A stretch of DNA of 64,000 nt, from contig JAVHLI010000004.1 in assembly GCA_031082185.1 (NCBI GenBank), forward strand, positions 75,608-139,607, written 5' to 3'. Made by a program: the position numbers and the translations under genes. The stretch comes from a bacterium. Its GTDB lineage: Bacteria > Sysuimicrobiota > Sysuimicrobiia > Sysuimicrobiales > Humicultoraceae. Shown piece by piece: positions 34,994 to 43,390 of the stretch (position 1 is the stretch's first letter; each line of letters opens with the position of its first letter). The notes under the pieces are model-generated. The model saw only the letters and a program-made list of their open reading frames with translations. It was not told the origin of the DNA and did not search any database.

Positions 34994-36052
34994 ATGGAAG
35001 AGATGCGTGCTTACGAATACCTTGCCGACGCCCTGGACAGGCTTCCAAACGGCTTCCCCAGGACAGCCACCGGGGTCGAGATCCGGATCTTAGAGAAGAT
35101 CTTCTCGCCCCAAGAGGCCTCCCTGGCCAGTCAGCTATCCGGCAAGCTGGAGGCCCCTGACGAGATCGCCCGCCGCACCGGCCTGCCCCCTGAAGAAGCC
35201 GGCACGCAGTTGTTCCAGTTGGCGCGACGCGGCCTGGTCTGGTTCGACAAACAGGATGGCGGGCCGCGCTTTCGGCTGGCCCCCTTCGTCGTCGGCATCT
35301 ACGAGGCCCAACTGGACCGCATGGACCACGAACTCGCACACCTGGTGGAGGAATACCTCGTCAACGGGGGTGCTGCCGGGATCATGCAGCCACTGCCTGC
35401 CCTGCACCGCGTCGTACCTGCTCAGGGCGCGCTCAAGTCCGAGTGGATTCTTCCGTACGACGACGTGCGCGCATTCCTCCTGTCTGCCAGGGCATTCAAC
35501 GTCCGCGACTGCATCTGTCGCCTCCAGCAGGACCGCCTTGGCCGGCGGTGTAACTTCCCGCTGAACATCTGCCTCAGTTTCTCGTCGAAGGAGCGCTCTC
35601 CCCAACCGGGAGACATATCGCAGGATGAGGCGCTGGCCCTCCTGGAGCGCAGCGAGGAGATCGGCCTGGTTCACACGGTCAGCAACGTAATCGCAGGCGT
35701 GGGCTACGTCTGCAACTGCTGCGGCTGCTGCTGTGCCCTGTTGCGCGGGATCGTGGAGTGGGGTATTGAGAACTCGGTCGCCCACGCCAACTACTACGCG
35801 GTCATTGACCCTGAAGTATGTGCGGGCTGTGGAACCTGCGTCGCTCGCTGTCAGGTGCACGCCATTGCCGATCAGAATGGGGCATCCGTCGTGAACCGGG
35901 AGCGTTGCATCGGCTGCGGGTTGTGCGTCACAGGATGCCCCACCGGGGCGTCCGGCCTCCAGCGTAAGCCGGAGGCGGAGATTGTTCGCCCGCCTGCCGA
36001 TTTCGCCGCCTGGGAGCAGGAGCGGTTGCGCAACCGCGGGCTGATTGACTAG
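34994..36052 (+). CDS. Winged-helix plus dicluster ferredoxin-domain protein with a cysteine-rich motif
   Basis: 352 aa. The first 100 residues look like a winged-helix domain (EAPDEIARRTGLPPEEAGTQLFQLARRGLV). The middle has DCICRL...RRCNFPLNICL and the striking run VCNCCGCCCALL (6 Cys in 8 residues). The C-terminus carries two [4Fe-4S] motifs, CAGCGTCVARCQV and CIGCGLCVTGCPT. Proteins of this layout occur in anaerobes and are annotated only as 4Fe-4S proteins. The role may be redox sensing or electron transfer; function is unknown. It follows the transglycosylase by 21 nt. Confidence 0.8.
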   Translation: MEEMRAYEYLADALDRLPNGFPRTATGVEIRILEKIFSPQEASLASQLSGKLEAPDEIARRTGLPPEEAGTQLFQLARRGLVWFDKQDGGPRFRLAPFVVGIYEAQLDRMDHELAHLVEEYLVNGGAAGIMQPLPALHRVVPAQGALKSEWILPYDDVRAFLLSARAFNVRDCICRLQQDRLGRRCNFPLNICLSFSSKERSPQPGDISQDEALALLERSEEIGLVHTVSNVIAGVGYVCNCCGCCCALLRGIVEWGIENSVAHANYYAVIDPEVCAGCGTCVARCQVHAIADQNGASVVNRERCIGCGLCVTGCPTGASGLQRKPEAEIVRPPADFAAWEQERLRNRGLID

Positions 36053-36085
36053 CCTTGCTGCGGGCGAAGGGGCGCTCGGAGGCAG

Positions 36086-38248
36086 TCAGGCCGGCGATTG
36101 AACCTCGAAGGACAATGTGCCCTCCCACACCTCCCCTGGCTCCACCCGCATCGGCCAGACAACCAGCAGCGAGGCGCCCTGGAAGGTGCGCTCGAAGCCG
36201 GCCTCGGAAGCCGAGACAACCTCGATCGGGACGACCCACAGCGCGGCCGGCGGCAGCGCAACCTCTACATCGAGTCCCCATCCCGCATCGCGCAGCGTGA
36301 AGCCGCCGATCCTGTCGAAGCGCCCGATCTCGCCCACGCGGTGTGCGGCGGGTACAGGCAACCCCGTGGGCGGCCCCGCCGCCACCGCAGACGGTCCGGC
36401 CGACACCACCGCGTCAGGGCCCGACGTTCCCCAGCAGGTTTCCACCGCGAACTCCGCGCTCACGATCAGCGTGCTGCGGTTCGCGATGCGGTAGCATACC
36501 TCCAGCCCTGGTGCGCCTGCGCGCAGCGTCAGAACCTTCTCGACGCGGACAGACGCGTGCATCCCACCCACCCACACGTGGCCGTCGCGGGCCAGGTGCA
36601 CGGCAATCTCTCCCGGCGCGTGCCGGGTCTCCACCCCGAACGGCTGGTTCACAAAGTCGCCCAGCTCGCGCACCCCGCCCCGGGCGAAGGCCTCGGGGCT
36701 GCCGCCCGGCTGCAGGAAGTGGTCCAGGAAGCTCGACCGCCTGTACCAGTCGTAGACCAGGTGGCGGTCCAGCCCCCATTCCTTCACCCGCACGCGTGAG
36801 GTGTGGATCGTCTCCACATTGTCGGTGGTCGCGAGCACGGCCTCGCCGCGCGCCAGCGCCCTTCGCAACATTCCATGGTAGCCCTCGAGCCGGCGGGTCA
36901 TGACGTTGACCAGGTTCACGCCGGCCTCGCGCACGTCCCATGCGACCACGCTGCCGCCCTCGCCAGGATCAACGGTCAGTACCTGCGCGTCGGACCTGAG
37001 CAGCACCTCGTCCCATCCGTCGCCGTCGAGATCCTCGATACGCGCATCCACCCATCGCCGCGGCTTCCGGCCGCGGTCGGCCAGCCGCTCCGCGGCGATC
37101 AGGTGCGAGTAGTTCGCCGAGCGAATGTGCCCCAGGTAGATGCCGCCGAAGACGCCGTGCCAGTAGGGGCAGTTGCACTGTGCCTGCCAGAGGTGAACCA
37201 GCGCCGCATCACGTCGTTGGCCGGGCCGCATCCGCCACACCTTGCGGCTGACCCGCAGCATTGTCTTGTGCAGCGTGTTGACCTCGGGGTACTTCACCAG
37301 AAAGTGGCGCCAGTAGCCGCCCCGCAGGAACGGCAGCAGGTCGGTGCGACCCTCCGCCTCCAGGTCGTGCTTGAGCACGGGCAGCCGTGCGGCGCCCTCT
37401 GGGGGCAGCGCCCACTCGGTCATCTCATCGTAGGAAGCGGTCGGCAGGTAGATGCGCCCCTGCGGTGGGTGCTGCCGGATCCACTCCCCGGGCGGGACCA
37501 CAGCCAGCCAGGGGCGGGCGCCCTCCAGCGCCGAGAAGAACGCCTCGATCCAGCCGCGTTCCCAGCACAGCGCGCGCGTGCCCGGCCACAACCCGAACTT
37601 CTCGCCATCGTCTCCCATGACCAGGATCCGATCCTCGTCTGCCGCCTGGCCGCGCAGCCAGGCCATCAGCGTCTCCACCGTGGCCCAGGGGATGCGGTAC
37701 CGAAGCGCCTTGGCGCTGGGGAAGATGCGCAGCGGCGCACCGCCCTCCTCGGTGATGAAGTAGCCGGCCAACTCGCCGGAGGACAGGCCCACGTGCTGGA
37801 AGTGCGTGTCGTCCACAATGGTGTAGGTGACCCCGGCGGCTGCCAGCGCCTTGGGCAGGTGGGGCTCCCAGACGCGCTCCGCAAGCCACAACCCCGTGGC
37901 CTCGTAGCCAAAGAGGTCGCGCACCGCCGCGGTCATCTTGAGGATCTGGCCGTGCTTGTCGCGGTCCGGGATAATCGGCAGGATCGGCTCGTAGTAGCCG
38001 CCGGTCATGATCTCCGCCTGGCCGCGCGCCACAAGCGCGCGGATGCGCTCGATCAGATCCGGATGCTCCCTAAGCAGCCAGTCCAGCAGCGGGCCTGAGT
38101 AGTGCAGCGCCACGCGCACCGCGGGGTGCCGCTCGAGCGCGCCGACCATCGGCTCGTACGCCTCGTCGTAGGCCTGCGCGAAAACCGAGTGGAAGTTGCC
38201 CACCGGCTGGTGGTTGTGCAGTGCCAGCCCGAGGGTTAGGCGTGGCAT
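36086..38248 (-). CDS. GH57 4-alpha-glucanotransferase / alpha-amylase
   Basis: 720 aa from the ATG at 38248, which gives the family N-terminus LTLGLALHNHQPVGNF. The nucleophile is Glu124 (WLAERVWEP) and the acid/base Asp214 (GDDGEKFG), positions nearly the same as in the Thermococcus litoralis enzyme. C-terminal DUF1925 and DUF1926-type beta domains (about 300-720) follow. No signal peptide, so it probably remodels glycogen or maltodextrins inside the cell. It is 16 nt downstream of glcE and co-directional with it, which looks like read-through and not shared function. The longer frame to 38314 overlaps glcE and is less likely. Confidence 0.9.
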   Translation of the reverse strand: MPRLTLGLALHNHQPVGNFHSVFAQAYDEAYEPMVGALERHPAVRVALHYSGPLLDWLLREHPDLIERIRALVARGQAEIMTGGYYEPILPIIPDRDKHGQILKMTAAVRDLFGYEATGLWLAERVWEPHLPKALAAAGVTYTIVDDTHFQHVGLSSGELAGYFITEEGGAPLRIFPSAKALRYRIPWATVETLMAWLRGQAADEDRILVMGDDGEKFGLWPGTRALCWERGWIEAFFSALEGARPWLAVVPPGEWIRQHPPQGRIYLPTASYDEMTEWALPPEGAARLPVLKHDLEAEGRTDLLPFLRGGYWRHFLVKYPEVNTLHKTMLRVSRKVWRMRPGQRRDAALVHLWQAQCNCPYWHGVFGGIYLGHIRSANYSHLIAAERLADRGRKPRRWVDARIEDLDGDGWDEVLLRSDAQVLTVDPGEGGSVVAWDVREAGVNLVNVMTRRLEGYHGMLRRALARGEAVLATTDNVETIHTSRVRVKEWGLDRHLVYDWYRRSSFLDHFLQPGGSPEAFARGGVRELGDFVNQPFGVETRHAPGEIAVHLARDGHVWVGGMHASVRVEKVLTLRAGAPGLEVCYRIANRSTLIVSAEFAVETCWGTSGPDAVVSAGPSAVAAGPPTGLPVPAAHRVGEIGRFDRIGGFTLRDAGWGLDVEVALPPAALWVVPIEVVSASEAGFERTFQGASLLVVWPMRVEPGEVWEGTLSFEVQSPA

Positions 38249-38264
38249 CAGGCGGGCGGGCTTG

Positions 38265-39563
38265 TCACAGCCCTGCCACGAACCGGCCGGGATTGAGGAT
38301 GCCGTTGGGGTCAAACGCCTGCTTGATCGCGCGCATGATCTCGAGCGTCCTCACCTGGGGAGCGGGTGCCCAGACGTCGCCGGCGGCCTTCAAATCGCGC
38401 GGCGCGCGCGCAACAAGCATGTTCCCAGAGTGGCCCACCGAGATCTCTCTCAGCGCGCCCAGCGCAGCAGCGGTGAAGCCGGCGGGATCAGCATGGATCC
38501 AGATGGTCCCACTCGCCGTGTGTGCCACGACACCCGTTGAGTCGGGCGCGATCGAACGCAGGCGGGCCAGCACCGGCGGGACCTCGCCCGAGGGTACGGC
38601 AACGCGGATCGCGATGCCGTCCCCCTGCCAGGCAAAGTCTCGGATTGTCCGCCAGAGCGCACCCTCGGCCTCGCCTTCCAGCGTCTCGACGTCGAGAGCC
38701 GCCTGCGCCGCCCATGCTGTAACATCGCGCACCTGCCGGGCCACCGCAGCCTCAAAACCCGTCGCGCGCACCAGCAGGCCCGCGGCGTTCCGGCCGAGCG
38801 CGCCGGCTGCGACCGCGTCTACCACCGTGACCGCTGCCGGCAGCAGCAGTGATGCCAGCACGCGGCCGGACAGACGCAGAAGGTCCGAGGGATCGGCGCC
38901 CCAGATCGCCACCGTGCGCGAGAACTCGGGCACCGGGAGGAGCCTAAGTGTCAGCTCGGTTAGAACGCCCAGCGTACCCAGTGAACCGACGAGCAGCTTG
39001 CACATGTCGTAGCCCGCGACATTCTTGACGGTCTTGCCCCCTGCCTTGATCAGCGTACCGTCCGCCTGCGCAGCCCTCGCGCCGATGACCAGGTCGCGCG
39101 TCGAACCGCAGTACGCGCGGCGGGGGCCGTTCAGGTTGGCCGCCACCGCGCCGCCCGCGGTAGCACTCTCGGCGCGCGGGGGCTCCAGCGGGAAGAACTG
39201 CCCCCCGGTGGAGATCACGCCCTCCAGCTCGCCCAGCGTCATTCCCGCCCCAACCGTCGCGGTCAGATTCGCGGCGTCGTGCTCGACGAGTCCTGATAGC
39301 CGGTCGGTCAGCAGCACCACGTGTGCGGCGCGAGGAGCATTCCCGACCTCGATCGCGGTGCCCCCACCCCAGGGCACAACCGCGGCTCCGGACTCACCGC
39401 AGAGCCGCAGGATCGCGCCCACCTGCTCGGCGTCCCCCGGCCGAACCGCGAGGCCTGGGGTCAGACCTTCCACGGTCCATCGGGAGGTGCCGGCAACCGT
39501 CACCCACTCCGCGCCCAGCAGCGCCTCGAACCTGGGAGCCAACTTCAGGGGGTCGGCGATCAT
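38265..39563 (-). CDS. glcE: Glycolate oxidase subunit GlcE, FAD-binding
   Basis: 432 aa. A PCMH-type FAD domain with PWGGGTAIEVGN, AGMTLGELE, GGAVAANLNGP and TVKNVAGYDMCKLLVGSLGTLG, as in GlcE. The C-terminus carries the usual cap domain ending in DPNGILNPGRF. Together with GlcD and GlcF it oxidises glycolate to glyoxylate and passes electrons to quinone. Stops and starts overlap by 4 nt with glcF. Confidence 0.9.
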   Translation of the reverse strand: MIADPLKLAPRFEALLGAEWVTVAGTSRWTVEGLTPGLAVRPGDAEQVGAILRLCGESGAAVVPWGGGTAIEVGNAPRAAHVVLLTDRLSGLVEHDAANLTATVGAGMTLGELEGVISTGGQFFPLEPPRAESATAGGAVAANLNGPRRAYCGSTRDLVIGARAAQADGTLIKAGGKTVKNVAGYDMCKLLVGSLGTLGVLTELTLRLLPVPEFSRTVAIWGADPSDLLRLSGRVLASLLLPAAVTVVDAVAAGALGRNAAGLLVRATGFEAAVARQVRDVTAWAAQAALDVETLEGEAEGALWRTIRDFAWQGDGIAIRVAVPSGEVPPVLARLRSIAPDSTGVVAHTASGTIWIHADPAGFTAAALGALREISVGHSGNMLVARAPRDLKAAGDVWAPAPQVRTLEIMRAIKQAFDPNGILNPGRFVAGL

Positions 39564-40804
39564 GCTCCTGCCTCGTCAAGAAGATCCATCAAGTGTGCAA
39601 CGCGCACCGGCACCCCGTACCTCCGGGCGCCGTAACGGAGCTGCATCATGCACCCGGGATTGGGCGCGACCACAACCGAAGCGCCGGTAGCACGGATCGC
39701 CTCCATCTTCTCGGACAGCAGCGCTTCGGAGGCCTCGGGCTGGAGGAAGTTGTAGATGCCAGCGCTGCCGCAGCAACGGTCGGACGCGGCCATCTCCCGA
39801 AGCGTGAGACCGGGAATCGCGGCCAGCAGTACCCGGGGCTGCGCGCGCACTCCCTGCCCATGGGCCAGGTGGCAGGGATCCTGGTAGGTCACCACCTGCT
39901 CGGACGCGTTGGGCGAGTTGCGCAGGCCCAGCGCGGCCAGGAACTCGCCCGTGTCGCGCACCAACGCGCTGAAGCGCTCGGCCCGCTCCCGGTAGTCCTG
40001 GTCATCCTTGAGGAGGTGGCCGTACTCTTTCATCGCTGCGCCGCAGCCCGCGGCGTTCGTGAGGATGGCGTCCACGTCGGTCGGGAAGGCGTCCACATTG
40101 CGCCGGGCCATCGCCCGAGCGCCGGCAACCTCACCGTTGTGAATGTTCAGGGCGCCGCAGCACGCCTGGTTTCGCGGGATCACCACCTCGCACCCGTTCC
40201 GCCGCAGCACGCGCACCGTCGCTTCGTTGATCTCGGCGAAGAAGAGGCTCATCGCGCAGCCCGAGAGAAACGCCACGCGCGCGCGCCGCTCGCCGAACGC
40301 GGGCAGCACATCGGCCACCGGCGTGTAGAAGCGCGCCGACGCCTCGGGCAGCAGCGCTGCGGCCCGGCGCAGGCGCCGGGGCAGCAGGCGCAGCGCCAGA
40401 GCCGCCAGGCCGCTGCGCTGGTAGAACCGGATCATGCCTGCCAGGACCCGCAGCCGCCCCGGATGCGGCATCAGGTGCCGCAGGGCAAACCGCACTACGG
40501 CGCGCTGGAGCGGGCGCCCAGGCGGGCCCAGGGCATCGCGAGCGGCCTCTGCCACCCGCCCGTACTGCACGCCCGAAGGGCACGCGGTTTCGCACGCGCG
40601 GCACGCCAGGCACAGGTACAAGTGGTCGGCCACGCCCCGACTCATCTCGAGCCTGCCGTGCGAGGCGGCCTCGATCAGGTAGAGCCGTCCGCGCGGCGAG
40701 GCGGCCTCCAGGTGCGTCAGGCGGTAGGTCGGACACTGATTGAGGCAGAGCCCGCAGTGGATGCAGGTCTCGACCTCAGGGATGACCGGCATCGTCCGGA
40801 TCAC
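39560..40804 (-). CDS. glcF: Glycolate oxidase iron-sulfur subunit GlcF
   Basis: 414 aa. Two ferredoxin-type clusters near the N-terminus, CIHCGLCLNQCPTYR and CLACRACETACPSGVQYG, followed by two CCG-type cysteine-rich domains (NQACCGALNIHNG and DRCCGSAGIYNFL). This is the electron-transfer subunit between the two flavoproteins and the membrane. Overlaps both glcD and glcE by 4 nt, so the order is glcD-glcF-glcE instead of the E. coli order glcD-glcE-glcF. Confidence 0.92.
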   Translation of the reverse strand: MIRTMPVIPEVETCIHCGLCLNQCPTYRLTHLEAASPRGRLYLIEAASHGRLEMSRGVADHLYLCLACRACETACPSGVQYGRVAEAARDALGPPGRPLQRAVVRFALRHLMPHPGRLRVLAGMIRFYQRSGLAALALRLLPRRLRRAAALLPEASARFYTPVADVLPAFGERRARVAFLSGCAMSLFFAEINEATVRVLRRNGCEVVIPRNQACCGALNIHNGEVAGARAMARRNVDAFPTDVDAILTNAAGCGAAMKEYGHLLKDDQDYRERAERFSALVRDTGEFLAALGLRNSPNASEQVVTYQDPCHLAHGQGVRAQPRVLLAAIPGLTLREMAASDRCCGSAGIYNFLQPEASEALLSEKMEAIRATGASVVVAPNPGCMMQLRYGARRYGVPVRVAHLMDLLDEAGA

Positions 40805-42240
40805 CGGCCCGCCTCCCCCGCCGCCCTGGCCGACGGGATCGTACCGTGCACCGGACGGCCGGTGGGAAAGATCTTGTCAGGGTTCATCGCCCCGTCCGGA
40901 TCGAAGGCCGCCCTGACGCGCTTCATCGCGGCGATGTCCTCGTCCGAGTACATCCAGCCCAGGTACTCCCGCTTCTCCATCCCCAATCCGTGCTCGCCGG
41001 TAATCGTGCCGCCCACCGCGATGCAGGCCCACATTATGTCCTCGGTGGTGGCAACGACCCGCGCATACTCCGGGGAGTTGTCGTCGAACTCGAACAGCAG
41101 GTTGGGATGGAGGTTGCCGTCCCCGGCGTGGAAAAAGTTGGCAACCTGTATGTTCAGGCGGGTGCCGGCCTCAGCGATCTTACGCATTATCCCGGCCAAA
41201 TGAGAGCGCGGGGCGCATACGTCGAGCATGATCGCCTTTCGCGCGAGTTTCCCGAGCGCGCCGAAGGCGTGCTTGCGGCCCTTCCAGAGGCCCATGCGGT
41301 CCGCAGCAGTGGCCGCGCTCTGGATGCGGCGGGCGCCCTGCCTGTGGCAGATTGCCTCGATCCGTTCTATTAGTACCGGCACCGACTCGGCCAGCCCCTC
41401 AACCTCGATGAGCAGGGCCGCCTCGGCGTCCTCGGGAAAACCCGCGTGCAGCGTTTTGTTGACCGCCCGCATGGACATCCCGTCCATGATCTCCAGCGCC
41501 TCAGGGATGATTCCGGCTGCGATCACCGCCGACGCCGCCTCGCAGGCGGCATCCATGGTTTCGTAGATCGCCAGCAGCGTCCGCACCGCCTCGCGTCGCG
41601 CGAGCAGGCGCACTATTATCCTGGTCACAATGCCGAAAGTGCCCTCCGAGCCGACCAGGAGACCCGTCAGATCGTACCCGGGCGCATCCGAAGCGCGGCC
41701 TCCGACCCAGGTAACGGTCCCGTCGGCCAGCACCACCTCCAGGCCCAGAACGTTGTTACTCGTCACCCCGTAGGCCAGGCAGTGTGGGCCGCCTGCGTTG
41801 CTGGCCACGTTGCCGCCGATCGTCGCGGCCACCTGGCTGCCGGGGTCGGGTGCGAAGAAGAGCCCGTAGGGCTCGAGCATGGCGGTCAGCTCGGCGTTGA
41901 CTACGCCGGCTTCCACCACGGCAATTCGGCCGACCGGATCCACGTCGTGAACGCGCGTCATGCGCGTCAGCGCCACCACGACGCCGCCGCGTTCCGGGAT
42001 GGCGCCGCCGGCAAGCCCTGTACCGGCGCCCCGGGGAACTATCGGCAGCCCGCAGTCGCGCACGGCCCGCACCACTTCGGAAACCTGCTGGGTAGTGTCC
42101 GGGAGCACCACCAGGTCCGGCATGTGCCGGCTGACCATCAGGGCGTCCTGCTCGTAGACGATCAGGTCTTCCGGGCGGTGCAGAACGTAGGCGTCGCCCA
42201 CGATCGCCCGCAGCCGTCGGATCAGCGGGGCAAGCGTCAT
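40801..42240 (-). CDS. glcD: Glycolate oxidase subunit GlcD, FAD-linked
   Basis: 479 aa. FAD-binding motif VPRGAGTGLAGGAIPERGGVVVAL, PDPGSQVAATIGGNVASNAGGPH, and C-terminal FHAGDGNLHPNLL and GTITGEHGLGMEKREYL. These are typical of GlcD and D-lactate dehydrogenases; the presence of glcE and glcF favours glycolate. The ATG at 42240 follows TATAAT by exactly 6 nt, which implies a leaderless transcript. The open frame extends far upstream to 43701 but that part is antisense to two real genes. Confidence 0.92.
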   Translation of the reverse strand: MTLAPLIRRLRAIVGDAYVLHRPEDLIVYEQDALMVSRHMPDLVVLPDTTQQVSEVVRAVRDCGLPIVPRGAGTGLAGGAIPERGGVVVALTRMTRVHDVDPVGRIAVVEAGVVNAELTAMLEPYGLFFAPDPGSQVAATIGGNVASNAGGPHCLAYGVTSNNVLGLEVVLADGTVTWVGGRASDAPGYDLTGLLVGSEGTFGIVTRIIVRLLARREAVRTLLAIYETMDAACEAASAVIAAGIIPEALEIMDGMSMRAVNKTLHAGFPEDAEAALLIEVEGLAESVPVLIERIEAICHRQGARRIQSAATAADRMGLWKGRKHAFGALGKLARKAIMLDVCAPRSHLAGIMRKIAEAGTRLNIQVANFFHAGDGNLHPNLLFEFDDNSPEYARVVATTEDIMWACIAVGGTITGEHGLGMEKREYLGWMYSDEDIAAMKRVRAAFDPDGAMNPDKIFPTGRPVHGTIPSARAAGEAGR

Positions 42241-42246
42241 AGCCCG

Positions 42247-42252
42247 ATTATA
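42247..42252 (-). promoter_or_regulatory. -10 box of a probable leaderless glc operon
   Basis: TATAAT on the minus strand, 6 nt before the glcD ATG, with no Shine-Dalgarno in between. Transcription would start at or beside the A of the ATG. Confidence 0.6.
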
Positions 42253-42294
42253 GCCGCTGGGCCTGTGGGGCGCATCGGTAGAGGAACCTAGAGA

Positions 42295-42314
42295 GTCCGG
42301 CCAGGAGGCCGGAC
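42295..42314 (+). promoter_or_regulatory. Hairpin in the leader of the YeiH-type gene
   Basis: GTCCGGCC-AGGA-GGCCGGAC, a perfect 8-bp stem with a GNRA-like 4-nt loop, ending 22 nt before the ATG. The upstream blocks GGGCGCATCGG (42268-42278) and GGAACCT (42283-42289) recur before the next gene. Confidence 0.45.
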
Positions 42315-42336
42315 GGAGTGGGGCGAAGTCGAGAGC

Positions 42337-43296
42337 ATGCCCACTACGGGAGTAGTCGTCCTTGTTCTCATGGCCGCCGCCGCGTGGTTCCTCGGCGGGT
42401 TCGTACCGCTGGTCGGAGCGTCGGTGATCGCGCTTTTCGCAGGCGCGGTCGTCCGCAACTCCGTTGGGACGCCCCAGGCGCTTGTCCCTGGGGTGGAGTT
42501 CACGCTCAGTCGGCTGCTGCGGCTGGCCATCATCCTCTTTGGCACCACGCTGAGCTTCGCCGAGATAGTCTCGCTGGGAGGCGCCTCCTTCCTTGTCATA
42601 TGCGTCACCGTCGTCCTCGCCCTGGGGCTCACCGGCCTCTTCGGCAGGTGGGTGCAGGCGCCTCCCGGACTGGTCAGTCTGATCGGCGCGGGCACGGCCA
42701 TCTGCGGTGCCACGGCCGTCCTGACCGTCGGGCCGATCATCGAGGCCAAGAAAGAGGAGATTGCCTTCGCGGTGACCACAATCTTCCTCTTCAACATGGC
42801 AGCGGTCGTCGTCTATCCGCTGCTGGGACACTTCCTGGCGCTCCCAGACGCCACCTTCGGGATCTGGGCCGGCGCGGCAATTCACGACACCTCGTCGGTG
42901 ATGGCCGCCTCGCTGGCCTACAGTGAGAGCGCCGGAAGGGCGGCCATGGTCGTCAAGCTGACGCGCACCTTGATGCTGGTCCCCCTCGCGTTGGCTTTCG
43001 GCATAATCGCGCACAGCTACCGCAGCGTCAGCGTCGCCAGGATCTTCCCGTGGTTCGTATTGTGGTTCGTGCTGGCCGCGGGCCTGAACACCCTGGGGCT
43101 GTTTGGTCCGGGGACGGTACGCCTGGCAGGCCTTCTGGCGAAGTTCCTTGTGGTCATGGTAATGGCCGCCGTGGGTCTGAGCGCCGACCTCCGGCGGATG
43201 CGCGAGATCGGCCTCCGGCCGTTCTACGTCGGCCTCTTCGCCTCGGTGCTGATCGCCGCGGTCAGCTTGGGGTTGATCCGGCACCTCATAGGATAG
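42337..43296 (+). CDS. YeiH-family (UPF0324) membrane transporter
   Basis: 319 aa, about 10 membrane helices. It has the family segments ILFGTTLSFAEI, GAGTAICGATAVLTVGPII, and GAAIHDTSSVMAAS. Members are annotated as putative sulfate exporters from limited evidence; the substrate here is unknown. The gene diverges from glcD over 96 nt and is followed after 94 nt by the SagB-type gene, with a similar leader. Confidence 0.88.
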   Translation: MPTTGVVVLVLMAAAAWFLGGFVPLVGASVIALFAGAVVRNSVGTPQALVPGVEFTLSRLLRLAIILFGTTLSFAEIVSLGGASFLVICVTVVLALGLTGLFGRWVQAPPGLVSLIGAGTAICGATAVLTVGPIIEAKKEEIAFAVTTIFLFNMAAVVVYPLLGHFLALPDATFGIWAGAAIHDTSSVMAASLAYSESAGRAAMVVKLTRTLMLVPLALAFGIIAHSYRSVSVARIFPWFVLWFVLAAGLNTLGLFGPGTVRLAGLLAKFLVVMVMAAVGLSADLRRMREIGLRPFYVGLFASVLIAAVSLGLIRHLIG

Positions 43297-43302
43297 GGCG
43301 CA

Positions 43303-43353
43303 CCGGAAAGCTCCGGCATGGAACCTTCTGCCGCGGGCCGAAGGGGCCGCGGC
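43303..43353 (+). promoter_or_regulatory. Two hairpins in the leader of the SagB-type gene
   Basis: CCGGA-AAGC-TCCGG (43303-43316) and GCCGCGG (43330-43336) paired with CCGCGGC (43347-43353). The blocks GGGCGCACCGG (43296-43306) and GGAACCT (43320-43326) match those in the previous leader. They may act as terminator, attenuator or structured leader. Confidence 0.4.
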
Positions 43354-43390
43354 GCATCTGAGAGAACTCCTTGGAGCGAGGGATGGAGCC

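Noticed and set aside
39323-41203. 626-aa plus-strand frame opposite glcE, glcF and glcD
   Set aside because: Shadow frame; composition is filler and the minus strand has complete flavin and iron-sulfur motifs.
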